Shown: positions 34,513 to 46,649, counted from the first letter of the stretch. The stretch: DNA of 64,000 nucleotides from Microbotryomycetes sp. JL201 (GCA_033819885.1 JAQYUZ010000029.1:62001-126000), one strand, 5' to 3'. The notes: generated from the sequence alone by a model not told the origin. Numbers and translations: made by a program.

Positions 34513-37161
34513 TCAAAAAGATGGTCGGCTGCACATGCCAGCACAAAGCCGAAAGTCAACAAAATGAACCCGCGGTCGATCGGCACAATCGACCGGCGCA
34601 CTCGTCCACTCACTGGGCTTGACCAAGTCGCCATGGCGAGCATCAAAATGATTCATCGCATTTTCATCCGCATCAGGATGACTCTGTATCCATTCAACGC
34701 GTGCTAAACAAAATAAAAGAACGGCAACCTCTCACGTCAAAAGACTTGAAATGCCTTGCCACTCGTGCCGGTCCACTCACCTCTTTGAGCAGCGCGATCA
34801 GCGACAACTTGCTCGTCTTCTGCCTTCCACAGATGACACCGGTCGCATTCGGTACAATTCGGGTTCACTGCAATGCGGAACAATGTTCAGGCTCGGCTTT
34901 CCATTCCCGACCAGTCAGGAAACAAAAGACAAAAAGCCGACTCACGATCCTATCGATGTCGATGAACCAAGCGAACCCCGAACGTAGCAGTTACAATGAT
35001 ACCAGTGGGGATCAGCTGCGCTCATGCTCCCCAATAAAGGCACACTGACTGCTCTAAAATGCTGACAAAAGTGCTCGTATCCCGACTTGTCCAAGTTTTG
35101 CCTACATACGAAGCACGACGTTGTCCCGCACCTAGTACAACTCATCTTGTTACATCCGGATTCTTTCAAGAACGGCAAAGCACATTTGGGACAAGTGCGC
35201 TTGACTGCTTCGGTGCGAGCTCGCTCGATCGCCAGTCTCAAACTATCCGTCTCGTCTTGCCAACATTGGTGAGAGCCGAGTCGCATATCGACTTGCTTGT
35301 GGCACGTACGGCAAGACGTCTTGCCGCATACCTGATCGTCTTGTGGCGGAAACGCGGCTTGAACGAGTTGCGATACCGACACTGGCGGTTGCCTCCAATC
35401 GATAGGTTTGGCCAAACCTCGCGCAAAGGACGGCGTATTGCGACAATGAAATACATTGCTCGTGTCGTGCTTGACAGCTACAGCCTGTCGTAATGCTTCT
35501 GTCGTGAACCGTACACCCACGAGGACTGCACGCCACGGCTCCACCAGGGGAAACAACTTGTCGTCAGCCGATCGGCCGCCAGCGCTCTGGAGCATCTGAC
35601 TCGGCGTGACCAAGAGACCCATCGTGACAGTAGGCGCGACGAACAGTGTCAACACGACGAGTACTTGAAGCGCGTGCAAGCCGAGTGAGATCCAGTCGAC
35701 CCAATCAGACGGCCAATACGGAACAACAAGAACACGCCAAGGTGAACGATCCTCTGATATCTCTGCATACGAGCAGAATGGACATCTGACGATAGAGCCC
35801 AGCGTGTGCGCCTCGACCTTGTCGAGCTCTGCTTGTGCGACACGCCGGTCGAGTCTTGCCATTGTTTTGCAGTCGAGCATCCGTTCAAGCTCGTCGCGAG
35901 CCAAGATCGCCCGACAGCCTGTAGTGGACATACAAGGTACCGTATACCCATCGCCGAGTCGCGCCTGTCCAACGATGTGTTGATCGACCTGTCGCTCAAT
36001 GCAAGAACGACAAAAAAAATGATCGCCGGCTCGACAGCAGGCAACGTCTTCGAACGTCAACTCGTCATCAAAACAGCATCCACATTCGTAAAAGCTGGAC
36101 CGATCCGTCCACTCTTTGTTCAATCTCCTTGCTAGTTCTTCGTCTTGCGCAAAACGATCTCGCCGCCTTTGCGATTCAAAATCCCAGATCTCTTGGCGCA
36201 GATCTCGATCTTGAACGAGTTCGATGCCTTGTAGGGTACTCGGTCCGTCAAACCATCTGAGAATGGCTCTCTTGAAACCAGAACTCGTCCGAGTCCACTC
36301 GTCCAACCCTGCCCTCAGCTCTGCGTAGCTTCTGCATTCTTCTGCGACAAAGGAACGGATCGTACTCATAGGTACGGCTGGATACGAGTGCTTGAGATGT
36401 ATAACGAGCTCGTCCTTGTACGTTTTTGACCGAAAAAGATCTTGTGGACGCAGTCGAGGTACAGCCAGCGTGTCAGTTTGTGACTTGTCGCCGCTCCATA
36501 GCTTTGCGAACCACGATGCTATCGATGATTTGTGAAAATGTTCCCGTCTTTGCGCAGAAGTCGATCTAAGCAATTGATCGACTGATTGATGTAGAAAGGA
36601 GTGATCGGTGCTAAGGACAATGTGGCGCAGGTCGGAAATTGACACGGCTGGAAACATGTCGTGAAGCCGGATGCTGTGGTCAACACATCACAGGTCAGCA
36701 CATTATCTACGCGCACTATGGTTCACGAATACTCACAGTGCCATATTGCGAGTCATGACTATGTCGACCCCTGCCTCGGCCAACCGAAACCCAGTCGCAC
36801 CGTCTACGCCATCCTGTAGCAAGTCTGTTGCACTCTCGATCCGCTGTGCCCTCGTTGGCCTTTTGAAATGTCGATGCAGCTTGCCCCGCGCGCGCAATTC
36901 AGCCGACGATGACTTGTCCACAGTATCCGACAACCGTCGCCGTTTCACAACACGAGGATACTCGTCGAAATTCATTTCGATCAGTTTGTGAGCGACCTGA
37001 TCAACAATCCTGGCTACGACATCGTGGGCAGCTTTTAGAGATCCCGGCACGTGACCTCGTTCGAGGTGGTAGTGTACTGCATTCGCCAAGAACACAGGAT
37101 CTGCACTTGGGAACAGATTGGCGAGGGCTGACAATGCAGCGTCATTCATGCTAGTCGACAT
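34513..37161 (-). CDS. RBR E3 ubiquitin ligase (RNF216/TRIAD3-like) with CUE-like N-terminus
   Basis: RING-between-RING ligase transferring ubiquitin through a catalytic Cys in RING2. Exons on the minus strand: 36737-37161, 35050-36673, 34946-34949, 34781-34867 and 34513-34703, giving 776 residues. The N-terminus resembles a CUE ubiquitin-binding fold (ALANLFPSADPVFLANAVHYHL). RING1 starts CGCCFDDELTFEDVACC; RING2 has CPKCALPFLKESGCNKMSC...TSCFVCR, followed by YEHFCQH, the RNF216 signature, then NCTECDRCHLW. An unusual hydrophobic stretch interrupts the IBR region. The third exon is a 4-base GATC. The last exon is uncertain: a GTGAGT inside it could splice to a stop at about 34466. The gene starts 79 bases from the SPC34 stop. 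Confidence 0.85.
34946..34949 (-). other. Probable 4-base micro-exon (GATC) of the RBR gene
   Basis: The upstream exon ends in phase 0 (GCA before GTCAGT) and the next coding block needs phase 1 (TG-AAC-CCG). GATC, between a CGATAG acceptor and a GTGAGT donor, closes the gap and gives FRADLNPNCTEC. A single 180-base intron from a weaker GTGTGC donor would also keep frame, so this is less certain than the permease case. Confidence 0.5.
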
Positions 37162-37240
37162 GACGAAATCGGATGAGAACAAGAAGGTTAATCAAGCGGG
37201 CGAGCGAGCGAGTCTTACAACAACCAGCGAGTAGTCACTT

Positions 37241-39270
37241 TCAATACCTGAATCCAACCATAGGTCCTTCCTTGCCCCTCCGGTCAATTCTTAATACATT
37301 TTTCGAGACGAGCGCGTAGATCGCAGTCGTGCCCATGTCTTCTCCCAGACCCTTAGACCTTGCAAAGTGTGCCAACCAAGCTTTAAGAAGATTCATAGAC
37401 ACCATCGGATCCTTTTTGCCAGGCGTGCGAGCACTTGGAGACGTGGGCAACGATGTCGTACCGTTTGTTGCGAGTGACGAGGCAAGAACCGGATCCCGCA
37501 ATGTGACGCCCAGTGGCGTCAGATCAGTGCCAGCAGGGACGGTAGGGGTCCGTCCAGATATCACGGATAGCAGCAGGTTCAAAAGCTGGTATTCGAGCAA
37601 AGCGGAAGGCGATGGCGGCAGCGGGTCACAGTCGTCGCCGACATCGGACGTCAACGACGATGAAACGATCGATTGAGGCGACGAAGGTCCGACTGGCGTT
37701 GCCGGAGCAGACAAAACTGTCTGGAGCGTAGACCTGGTCGGAAGGAACGCGTCAGTCCGCCGGTTTCGACCTTGACCGTGAGCGCAGTCAAGTCGACGCA
37801 CAAAGTTGGCTCGAAAGGCAACGACTGAAGGGGAGCTGGAGCATCTTGACCCGCCGCAGAGAGAGTTTTCCTGGCCCAAGGTCGCAGCGCATCACCCATA
37901 CCGAACCATACGCGACGCTGCAGATGATCGTCACTCGGATTAGACTCAGGCGAGATTTTGCGGGCGCAACTCACTGCAAACAAGTCTAGATCTGCCTCGG
38001 TAGCACCATGTGCTTTGGCTACTTTCCGTGCTGGTGCAGCTTTCGTGCCCGCAGATACGGCAAGAGGCGCTGACGCTTTCGCCGGACTTTGTCGCGCTGC
38101 TTTTGGTGTCGAATCTGCAGACGCGGGTGGCGGTTCCTGGCGCGGCGTCCTAGGCTTATCTCTCGGGCTAGGTGCAGTCGTTGCGGAAGACGCAGGTGAA
38201 GGCCGAGCCGACGTTGATCGACTTGTTCGTGGAGTCGTCTGAGGACTCTGTGAAGTGCGTCGAGGAGAAGAAGCCGACAAGGATTGCCGTGCTTTGGACT
38301 GGGCAGCCATGCGCGCTTGGGGTGCGTTGTGTTTACTCTCGAGCAATGTCGACTTGGCAAAAGGGTTCACCTGATCTTCACTCAGTGTGTTCGTGACCGG
38401 TGGCGCTTTGCGCGGTCGAGGTCGAGCAGACAAAGCGTCTATCTGTGGTGCAACAATCTGTCAGCATGGGCGCGGTCTGACAGCAAGCGAGATGCGCACT
38501 TCTGCCTGCCTCTCGACTTGTAGCTGCTCAAGTGCAAAGATCTCCATCTGCTCTTTCTTGATCTGCTCTTCGAGGTCGAGTGCTTTGAAATGCTCTTGCT
38601 GGTGCGGCTTGAGGTCGACCCGTGAGATAGGCTACCATACGAGGTATGTGAGCAACGTGTCCAGCGAACGCGGACGCGGACACGCGGACTGCGCCTCACC
38701 TGCTTGAGTGTTTCCTCCAGATCGTTGATAGAGCTCAAGATTCCTTCGTACTGCTCGCTCAATGCCTGGACGTGCTCGCTCGCACGCGTCATAGGACTAG
38801 AGAAGGGAAGAGTGTGTATAAGTGGTTGCGCCGTGACCTTGTCTTGCTAGACTCGTCCATCGGGAGACTCACTAGACCTCGAGCAGCTTGCGCGCGGCGG
38901 TCAGGCATCTGGTTGGGTCTTCTGCCGCCTTTGCCGTGCCGCGCTTGAGCTTGAGTGGACTCGGCTTCGCCGTCGCTGCTGTCGTTGCCCGCCTTGGCGC
39001 CTGCCGCTTTGTAGCAGTCCAACGCTCGTCGCCGATTCGACTCAGGTCGACGTCGACGAGCGGCGCACTGTCGAGCCTCGTCTCTGCAGTCGGCATGAAC
39101 AGTGCCAGTTCATACGGTGCCGCGTCCCTGATCAAGAGCGTTTCAAACTCGTCTTCTGACGCGAGAACGGCGCGCGTAAGCGACCGCGTCGCGTTGAACG
39201 ACGCGCCCGACAGCACAGCCGTCGACCGCTGCAGCGAGTCGAGCGCGTCAGGGATGTAATTGAACGCCAT
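37241..39270 (-). CDS. SPC34: DASH complex subunit Spc34, with long C-terminal extension
   Basis: Kinetochore ring component coupling chromosomes to spindle microtubules. Exons on the minus strand: 38873-39270, 38700-38796, 38500-38631, 37777-38442 and 37241-37720, giving 590 residues, about twice budding-yeast Spc34. The N-terminal core includes a buried helix pair and LLIRDAAPYELALF, matching the family's LIRDTExHERALF. A coiled coil follows (EQYEGILSSINDLEETLKQ, then EEQIKKEQMEIFALEQLQ). After it come about 200 Ser/Pro/Ala-rich residues and a folded-looking end (MNLLKAWLAHFARSKG, GTTAIYALVSKNVLRIDRRGK). The frame joins cleanly across all four introns, so I read one gene; a fusion or adjacent gene is the alternative. 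Confidence 0.72.
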
Positions 39271-40710
39271 GCCTGCTCTCGACCACAGTGTATGCGCTCT
39301 TGGTTGGTTGACCAAAAACAAGTCGCCCGCGCGCGCGTCGCGACTGCGCATTTGCGGGTCCGAGTGGGTCAGTTCGGCCCCGTTCGGGGTTTGGACGGAC
39401 TCGAGCGAGTTGCGCTGGTCGGCCACTGTGCAACCATCCCAAATGGTCATCGCCGCCAGCAAACACAGGCCAGCCTGACGTTGTCAGACTGCGACATCGA
39501 TGTCCCGACACATGCCTCTATAAGAGGACATTCGCCGCTGACGGTTTTCCTCGGCGGAAGAATTTCCAGTCGCCCGGATCCCATGACTCGGTACCGGGCC
39601 GTGCTGCAGCAGCTCACATAGAGCTTGCATCATAGTGTGAGTTGCGTATGCTCTTTCCGAGCGAGATCGTCAACGCTCGTCGGATGCGTCGCACCGGAAA
39701 ACTGGCCTCGTGTGGCTCGTGCGCCGCCTGCATCACAAGCACCAACAGCATATAGCGCAGCGTTTTGAGCGATAGTCAATTCACCGGGCACTAGTGATGA
39801 CACCGAATGTATCAATCAAACTAGAGTCGCCGAGCGGTCGTGGGCCCTGTGTGGCAGCCACCGCGCAGACGATAACCTACATATCTTCTCTCTGAAGCCC
39901 TGTCTTGTCATCGTCATCAGTCCGACAATAATGCACCAGATCTTCATCGGGGATGCCTGCTGACATGCGCTCGTGTGACTGTTAGGCTCCGAATTATTCA
40001 TACCGCCGACCGGCGGCAATGATTATACGAGGCGCTCGCTTTTATGCACGATGTAAGTTGACAATATACTGCCCGCCATGCAACACCACTGGCCGCCGCT
40101 CCGCTGCAAGAGATGCTTGTAATTACCGTCCAATGGTCTCGCGACTTTTGACTGCGCTTGTTCTTCGGTGCTTTCCCCGTGCTGCGACTGCTCGAGTGCT
40201 TTGCGCTCTTGTACGAAGGCTTGGGGATTTCAAGTACTGAGGGACGGGTGCGTGTCGGTCGAGTGATCAGCTGACGAAGGAAAAGCGGCTATTTTTCTTA
40301 AATCACTGATGCCATACGGATGCGGACGGTTCTTGCGTTGTCGTTGCATGGTATATCAGAGCCTGGAAAGCATAGCTTGCTGACACGCGTGATTGCCAAC
40401 AGTCACGCAAGTCTCCTTCAGCTGCTAGTCACCATGTCGATGTAAGTTTATTCTCCACTTGCCAGCAGACGCGACTGCGGCACCACTACTGGGAGGTGAC
40501 GAAACCCATCAATTTATCACGACGGTCTTCGAATGGCAACAGATGCCGAAACCGCTCGCCACTAAACCTAATTAAACGAGCACAATCCGATCCCCTTTGT
40601 GGCTTTTGTGTCGCGTCTGCTCCAGTCTGGCAGGATGCGGATGTGTGGCTGACTATGACTTGCACTTGTCGGCATACAGATGCCCATTTGTGCTTTGCTC
40701 GCTTTCGGTG

Positions 40711-40742
<32 letters not shown>

Positions 40743-41090
40743 TCGCGAGCTCTACGATTTCTGGCTGCAGTGAATCTCCTGCGTGGAGCTTCGTGGAAGT
40801 TTCCGCTTCATGCGCGGTCCGAGACCTAGCTTTTGGCTGCCTTCCGTGCATTCGGGTCTCCCGGGCTCCAAACAGCGGGATTCAGCGACGGGAATTGTTT
40901 GAGCTTCAGGACGATGTATGGCCCGTTGTTCAGCCTCAATTGATTGCTTGCTGAATGCCCGATCGTGAACAATGCATCTCGACGAGGCAGGGTTCGCACC
41001 TGTCATGGTCCGCTTGCCTTTCTAGCATATGGGCCGTGAGATAGCCGCTGAGGCCTCTTCGATTGTTGTATTGCATTGCTGCATATTGAG
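39271..41090. other. Long intergenic region with GTC microsatellite
   Basis: The largest gap in the window, between SPC34 and the CTD-interacting protein gene (both on the minus strand). It contains a perfect GTC run near 40711. A possible minor gene begins with a TATATC box at about 40351 and ACCATGTCGAT|GTAAGT at 40434-40441. It would splice at 40542 to a frame ending at 40954 (139 residues), but the product looks unlike a protein. Short frames at 39630-40019 are equally unconvincing. Confidence 0.35.
40711..40742. repeat. (GTC)n microsatellite
   Basis: About ten uninterrupted GTC units. On one strand it reads as poly-Ser, on the other as poly-Asp, in short frames that otherwise have no domain. 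Confidence 0.9.
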
Positions 41091-43480
41091 CTAAAACTGC
41101 GCTGGTGTAAACCCGTGTGCCGATCCTTCACCTGCACTTTGGTCAAACGCCGGCATTCCCGTTTGACCTCCAACGAACGGCATCATGCCACCCATCATTG
41201 ATCCGCTTGCCATTTGACCGCCCATCATTTGACCCATCATGTTCATACTCGCATCTTGACCGCCTTGACCTTGCCCGCCACCACCCTCACCACCGCCCAT
41301 TCCTTGACCGATCATTTGTTGCTCCTGCTGTTGCTGTTGCTGCTGTTGCATCATCATCATTTGTTGTTGACGGGTCATCATGACGCAGAAAGCCAAAGCC
41401 TGTTCAGTCGTTGGCATGACTCCATTGTTCGCTTGCTGAAGGTAGGGAGCAAAAGATGCCCATGACGCGGGTGAAGTCGCATCGAACGCGGCCGGGTTGA
41501 ACGGTGGAAGAGCTTGTTGACGTGTTTGGGAAGGGGCAGGGGCAGGAGGAGGAGGAGGAGGAGGAGGTGTAGCCTGAGCTTGGGCCGAAGGAGCAAACGG
41601 CATTGTTTGTGGTTGCTGTTGTTGAAACGTTGATTGTGAATTCGGGTGGAACGTGTCTGGTTGGAAAGAAGGGAAAGACTGATGCGCTGGTTGGCTGAAC
41701 GACCGTGGTGACTGCAGTTGATCAATCCGTCCAGCAGACTCCGTTCTTGTAACAGCAGGCGATCTTGAACCATCCCTCTGCGCTCGTCCGAATTCGTCCA
41801 CGCCAGCAGGTCCTGGTCTTTGAGGCACCGGTGGTCTCGTGTTTATGTCTGTGTGCCCGCTGTACATGTGAGGCCTTGCGGGCTCGGCTTGAGCAGGTTG
41901 GTCCCATCGCCTCTGCCTGGGCGGTGCGTCTGAGTTTCCTCGTTGTTGCCCGGCGTCAGGCGACCGAGAACGCGTTTCACTCGCCCTTTCGTATGAAGGT
42001 ATCTCTTCGCCGAAATGTACGCGCCTCTTCTCGATTTGACGAGCTGAGCTTGAGCTTGGCCCTGGGCCTTCGCTACCACTACCTTGCCAGGGTGTTTGTG
42101 CAGACGAGTGGCCTGTAAGCTGGCCGAGGGGTGAATGCTGACCTTGCTGTGGCCGTGACGCCATTTGCTGCAGGAAAGCAAGTTGTGTCGGATCCAGACT
42201 AAGGTTGCTTGGGCCCGCCGCTGGCTGCACAGGCGGGGGCGGCGGAGCTGTTGACGAATTACTGTAAAGGAGGGTGAGACTACGTAACCGATCTCTGAGG
42301 GGGGAGACTCGTACCCTGGTCCACCTCTGGCCGCTGCAACCGCACGCGCAACCTCGTCGTCCAAGGATGGTTTTGATGCGACATTGGTTGAAGAGCTCGC
42401 TCCATTTCCCGCGTTGCTGGAAATGAGTGCTGCAACGCTGGCAGGTAGCCCTGAGCCGAACGAACCCTCCTCTGCGTGATGCAAAGAAAGGGGAAAGAAG
42501 AGAGCGGGACAGGGCCGGTTTCAGTTCTTTGTGTTCTCTGGACGGAGGAACAAACCTCTTGATTGCAGTGAAACGGGCGAGAGAGATCGTATTGCCACCA
42601 CAGACCAGCTACTCGAGCTAGGAACAAGGTACGGGTCTGATGAACTCTTGTTGGCGCCGATTCTCCCTCGTCCGTGCACGCGAGGCCTTCTTGTAGCTGT
42701 TGAAACCAGAGCAGCGCGATGGCACATCAAACAGAGTCCAAGACGCTCACCCTTATCAGCGGGACTGCCTGTTGCGCTCGGTCCGTGGGAGGATCCAGCA
42801 CTGAGCCGTGATGAAATTTTGCTCAATGTCGCCGAGCTGAACGTGCCGGCTCTTGACCAGATGTCGACAATCTTCTTGACTTTGTCCTGTATTTGTGACG
42901 CAGCCGGTCAGTGATGAGCGGGCATGTTTTGCTGAGCACGGACCCTGTGCTCGGGCTTGCCATTGTCCCAGCATTCGGTGATAATCTTGGCGAGAAGCGC
43001 GTCCAGCTTTTTGAGGAATGACATTTCGTCGCCATCGCCTGATGTTGCAGGTCTGGGGCTGCCTGGCGGTGTGGTGGACTGTGCGGCATCGGCTGCCGCT
43101 CGTTTGCCCTTGCGTTTGGCGCAGGATCGCGCCTCTCTCGCGATGGCGTCGATCAGGTACAGCGAGTAGAGTTTTGTCGAGGGTGACGCCTTGCGGTGGC
43201 ACTTGTACAGCGTCGCGACGACATGCGCGTCCTCCTTTGGCCGCACGAGCGAGCTCAGTCAGTGCCCGCCGAGTCTACGCACGAGTCCGAGGGCACACCT
43301 TGATGTTGGTCATCGCCAGTTGGGTCAATCTGTCCACGGTAGACGACGACAGAGACTTGCCGCGGCCGAGCGCATCCTTGACTTGCCTGTCAAACTCCTT
43401 CGAGACAGCCAAACTCAGCACAGGAACACGCAAAGACACGCTGGGCCAGCCTTGAGTGGACTCACTTCGACGGACGTCAT
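41091..43480 (-). CDS. RNA polymerase II CTD-interacting domain (CID) protein
   Basis: Probable transcription-termination or 3'-processing factor. Exons on the minus strand: 43466-43480, 43299-43397, 42944-43234, 42751-42886, 42315-42471 and 41091-42261, giving 622 residues. Splicing the first exon MTSVE to EFDRQVKDAL and later PEHR to DKVKKIVDIWSRAGTF rebuilds a complete CID (about residues 1-145) with VVATLYKCHRKAS and LYSLYLIDAIAR. The remainder is low complexity: a Pro-rich part, an Arg/Ser-rich patch, then Gln-, Met- and Gly-rich runs that look prion-like. No RRM is visible, unlike Nrd1/Seb1, so Rtt103-like or a lineage-specific factor is possible. The 279-base intron 42472-42750 is far longer than usual and may hide another exon. 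Confidence 0.8.
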
Positions 43481-44539
43481 GACAGAGGCAGCAGCCTGCC
43501 ACTGCCGACAGCAGGCAATGTGTGTCGGACGGAAAGACAAGAAGCCGGGCCTGCGCAGCTTTGCTTCTATCCACAGCGATCAAATTGACAGAAATGCAAC
43601 GAAAATACCCGTTACAGCACGAGTTCTGACCTCGACAATATATTGAGGCTATCCGTCCGCAAATCACAGCGTCATGCTTCCACAAGACGCGCTTGGAATA
43701 GAACGAAATACGACAATTTGCATGGCTGCAAGCAACGCACGCAACTTGTTAGCATCGCCTTGATCAGCTACCCGTCAACCGCGGCCACCAGACTGTACCC
43801 TGCTGACAAGGAAAGCATGAGCGTTAGACCGCAGCTCGTGCAGTTGCCGGAGAATGAAACATGCAGCTGCCCGTAGCCGCAAAATGGGACAAGGGCAAGA
43901 AGTATATCTCCCGACCTGCACCATAGCAAAGGGCTTTCGTTTGCAGCCAGGATACCAGCGATGTGCCCACTCCTTTTCCGTGGCCATGTCGCATGATTTG
44001 ATTGCGAGTCATTGCAGAAAAAACGCTGAAAGCAAGCGCAAGAGTACTTGCCCGTGAATGGAAGTGAGGAGCATGTTCCCCACTGTGCATGCAGTTAGAG
44101 CATGCTGGCTGAGGCCAATCAAGGCACTCGGATTTTCTCTTTCATTTCATTTGATATGATTTTCTGCTCTGCTTAGTTGGATCGAGACTTCGGGTCGCTC
44201 GATACGATCTCATTGATCAACGTGCTCATATGACCGCCTATGGCCGTCGCAATGAGCCGGAAGGAATAAGGTGCGACGCTTGGAGCTTGCGCTTGGCCCC
44301 TGAGAGGCTGCACGTTGGATCGCCCATTGTCCTTTCGCGCATGGGCGCTGCGCTTGACCAGAAGCTGCGGTTGCCCCTTGTTCTCCCTGTCAACACACTT
44401 CTAACTTTCGTCGAACGTACACCGCGTGATCGTCAAGAGACTATCTCAGCTACATCATTGTCCTCCACAAAATTTGAGAGACGTGCGCCACACCTCTCTG
44501 CGCTCTTCTTTCCTTTCTTTCCTTCAAGCCGAGACAGAA
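43481..44539. promoter_or_regulatory. Divergent intergenic region, CID protein and esterase
   Basis: About 1.06 kb between two divergent starts. I see only unconserved short frames. Pyrimidine-rich runs (CTTTCCTTTCTTTCC) at about 44505-44525 lie just before the esterase ATG, as is common in fungal promoters. Confidence 0.4.
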
Positions 44540-46649
44540 ATGCTCTCCGAGTCGTTCCAAAGCATTTCTCTGTGGATGTGCAACCTGCTGCTGCTGGGTG
44601 GCATCACATGGCCCGCATGCGGTGCTTTGCCACTCGCTTCGGCAAACATATCCACTGTCCGCACAGAGATAGGTACAGTGCGGGGCTACGCAGGTGAGTT
44701 GCCCCCTACCAAATCACTGAGTCGTCGTCCATTTACTGAACACAATGCACGTCATCAAGGGCCGGACTCGCGCAGATTCTCGATTAGGTATGCTCTAGCC
44801 CCGGTGGGCCATCGCCGATTCCAAGATCCTATTATTGTAAAAGCTCTTGACAAGTCAGTACAGTGTTTCTCTCTTGGTCTTTATCGTCATTGATGAAATG
44901 GTTCTAAAGCTTTGACGGAACCGGCTTGCCTCCGGCGTGTCCGCAAAGCGCGCTCACGAACACCAACGAGGACTGCTTGTACATGAAGTAAGCGAGCGTC
45001 AAGAGAACAAGCAAAATAGCACTCAAACTCAGACCTGGCCTGCTAATCCTCAAAGCATCTTCACACCTGCAAACGCCACCCCCATGTCTGGGCTGCCAGT
45101 GATGTTTTGGGTGCGTGCGCGTCCCCTTGTGGGATAGGATCGTTGACATTGGTATCAAAGGTCCACGGTGGCTCTTTCATCCAAGGTTCTGCGACGGGTC
45201 ACGGTTTGGACGGCTCTCGCCTTGCCTCACGTCAGAATATCGTTGTCATTACCGTGCAGACGCGACTCGGTGTACTCGGGTACTTGCGAAACGCAAAGCT
45301 AGGCTTCTCTGGCAACTATGGATTGAAGGACGTGAGTGAAAACCTCGATGTACTTTCGGTAGTCAGTTTAGGCTAAAGTCCGTCTTTGCAGTTGGTCGCT
45401 TCGCTTAGTTAGTATATCATCCTTCCAGTTTGTCACGAATGCTGACAAGTTGATCTGACTCTGACCCGTAAGGATTCGCTCAATCCCACATTGCAGCTTT
45501 CGGGGGTGATCCAACCAGGATTACGGTAGCAGGTCAGAGCTCGGGTGCTGAGCTTGTCAAGACACTGCTCGTCACACCATCCGCCGCCACGCTCTTCCAT
45601 CGTGTAATACTGCAATCTGCGCCCTTGGACTATACTGATCAGTCAAACGAGATTGGCAATCGCATTGGACAGATGGTTGCCACGCAACTCGACTGTCCAA
45701 CTCCAGCTTGCATGCGTTCCAAACCAGTCTCACGTATCATTGACTCGCAAAGTCAAATCGTTGCGCTAGGTCAAAGCGGTCAACTACCTGGCCTGCGCCT
45801 CACCGAGAGTTTCTTCAGGCCTGTCGTTGATGGCCAACTCGTCAAGCACGATTTTCGTCAAGCGATGGCCCGTAGTCAACATCTCGCAAGCTCGGACAAG
45901 AGTGTCATGATGACGGTCATGAAAGACGACGCAGCCCTCGGCATTTTTGGGCTGTGAGCTAAGGAATCAAGTGGCTTAGCGTCTGAGTGACTGTTTCATC
46001 GTATCAGATTTCCAGAACCACAATCTCCGGCAGTCTTTGAGCCGATAGTGCATGCCACATACGGCGAAAGAGCTTCTGACATAATTGCGTCAAATGTCTA
46101 CACGCCTGCAAATGATCTGCGTTACGCAGACGCGACGCGTGATGCCATGGCAAGCCTCGGCACGGATTTTACGTGGTAAGTGGGCTGTCAAGGTGCCAGT
46201 CATCTGTTTGGGATTGCTCTCATGTGCTATGAAACAGGCTGTGCCCAGTTCAGCAAGTTGCTATCAACATGACTACGACAGGTCACGCACCCATCTACTT
46301 TGCCCAGTTTGATTCGGGAATCTCTTATTTGAATGGTTCGGTGCCATACACGCGTGACAAAGCGACACACGAGGACGATATCTTGACCGTCTTTGGAACG
46401 GCGGGATCCAGTATGACTGATAAACAGCAAACCCTAGTTACCGAGGTCCAAGCGCGTTGGGGTGCATTTGTGCGGGGAGGATCCCCGAACACTGCCGAGT
46501 TCAGGTCATGGTTGCCCGTTCAAGCAAGTGGCAACCTGAATGTGTTGAAGCTGGGGAATTCAACGACCGGCCGCAGTATCCTCGGCGGAAACATGTTGAG
46601 GCCCGAGGCATGTAGTATTGGCTCAGGTATATACTCCATTGCTACGTAG
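44540..46649 (+). CDS. Secreted type-B carboxylesterase/lipase
   Basis: Alpha/beta-hydrolase of the Candida rugosa lipase/cholinesterase family, hydrolysing esters outside the cell. Exons: 44540-44693, 44760-44853, 44910-44987, 45056-45110, 45161-45331, 45392-45407, 45473-45953, 46008-46175 and 46238-46649, giving 542 residues. A signal peptide is evident (LLLLGGITWPACGALPLASA). Then come FSIRYALAP, NEDCLYMN, oxyanion VHGGSFIQGS, GNYGLKD and the nucleophile elbow GQSSG. The 16-base exon 6 encodes LVASL and restores LRFAQSHIAAFGG. DKATHEDDI probably carries the catalytic His. The acid normally found as Glu near DEG reads KDDAALG here, so the acid residue should be checked. Exons 3 and 4 are also short. 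Confidence 0.9.

Noticed and set aside
40486-40851. Minus-strand frame with a run of Asp
   Set aside because: The run is simply the reverse reading of the GTC microsatellite; no domain, start context or splice signals support a gene.
40434-40954. Possible two-exon gene with TATATC upstream and ATGTCGAT|GTAAGT
   Set aside because: The start looks tempting, but the product is dominated by the microsatellite and has no protein-like pattern; kept only as a note in the intergenic entry.
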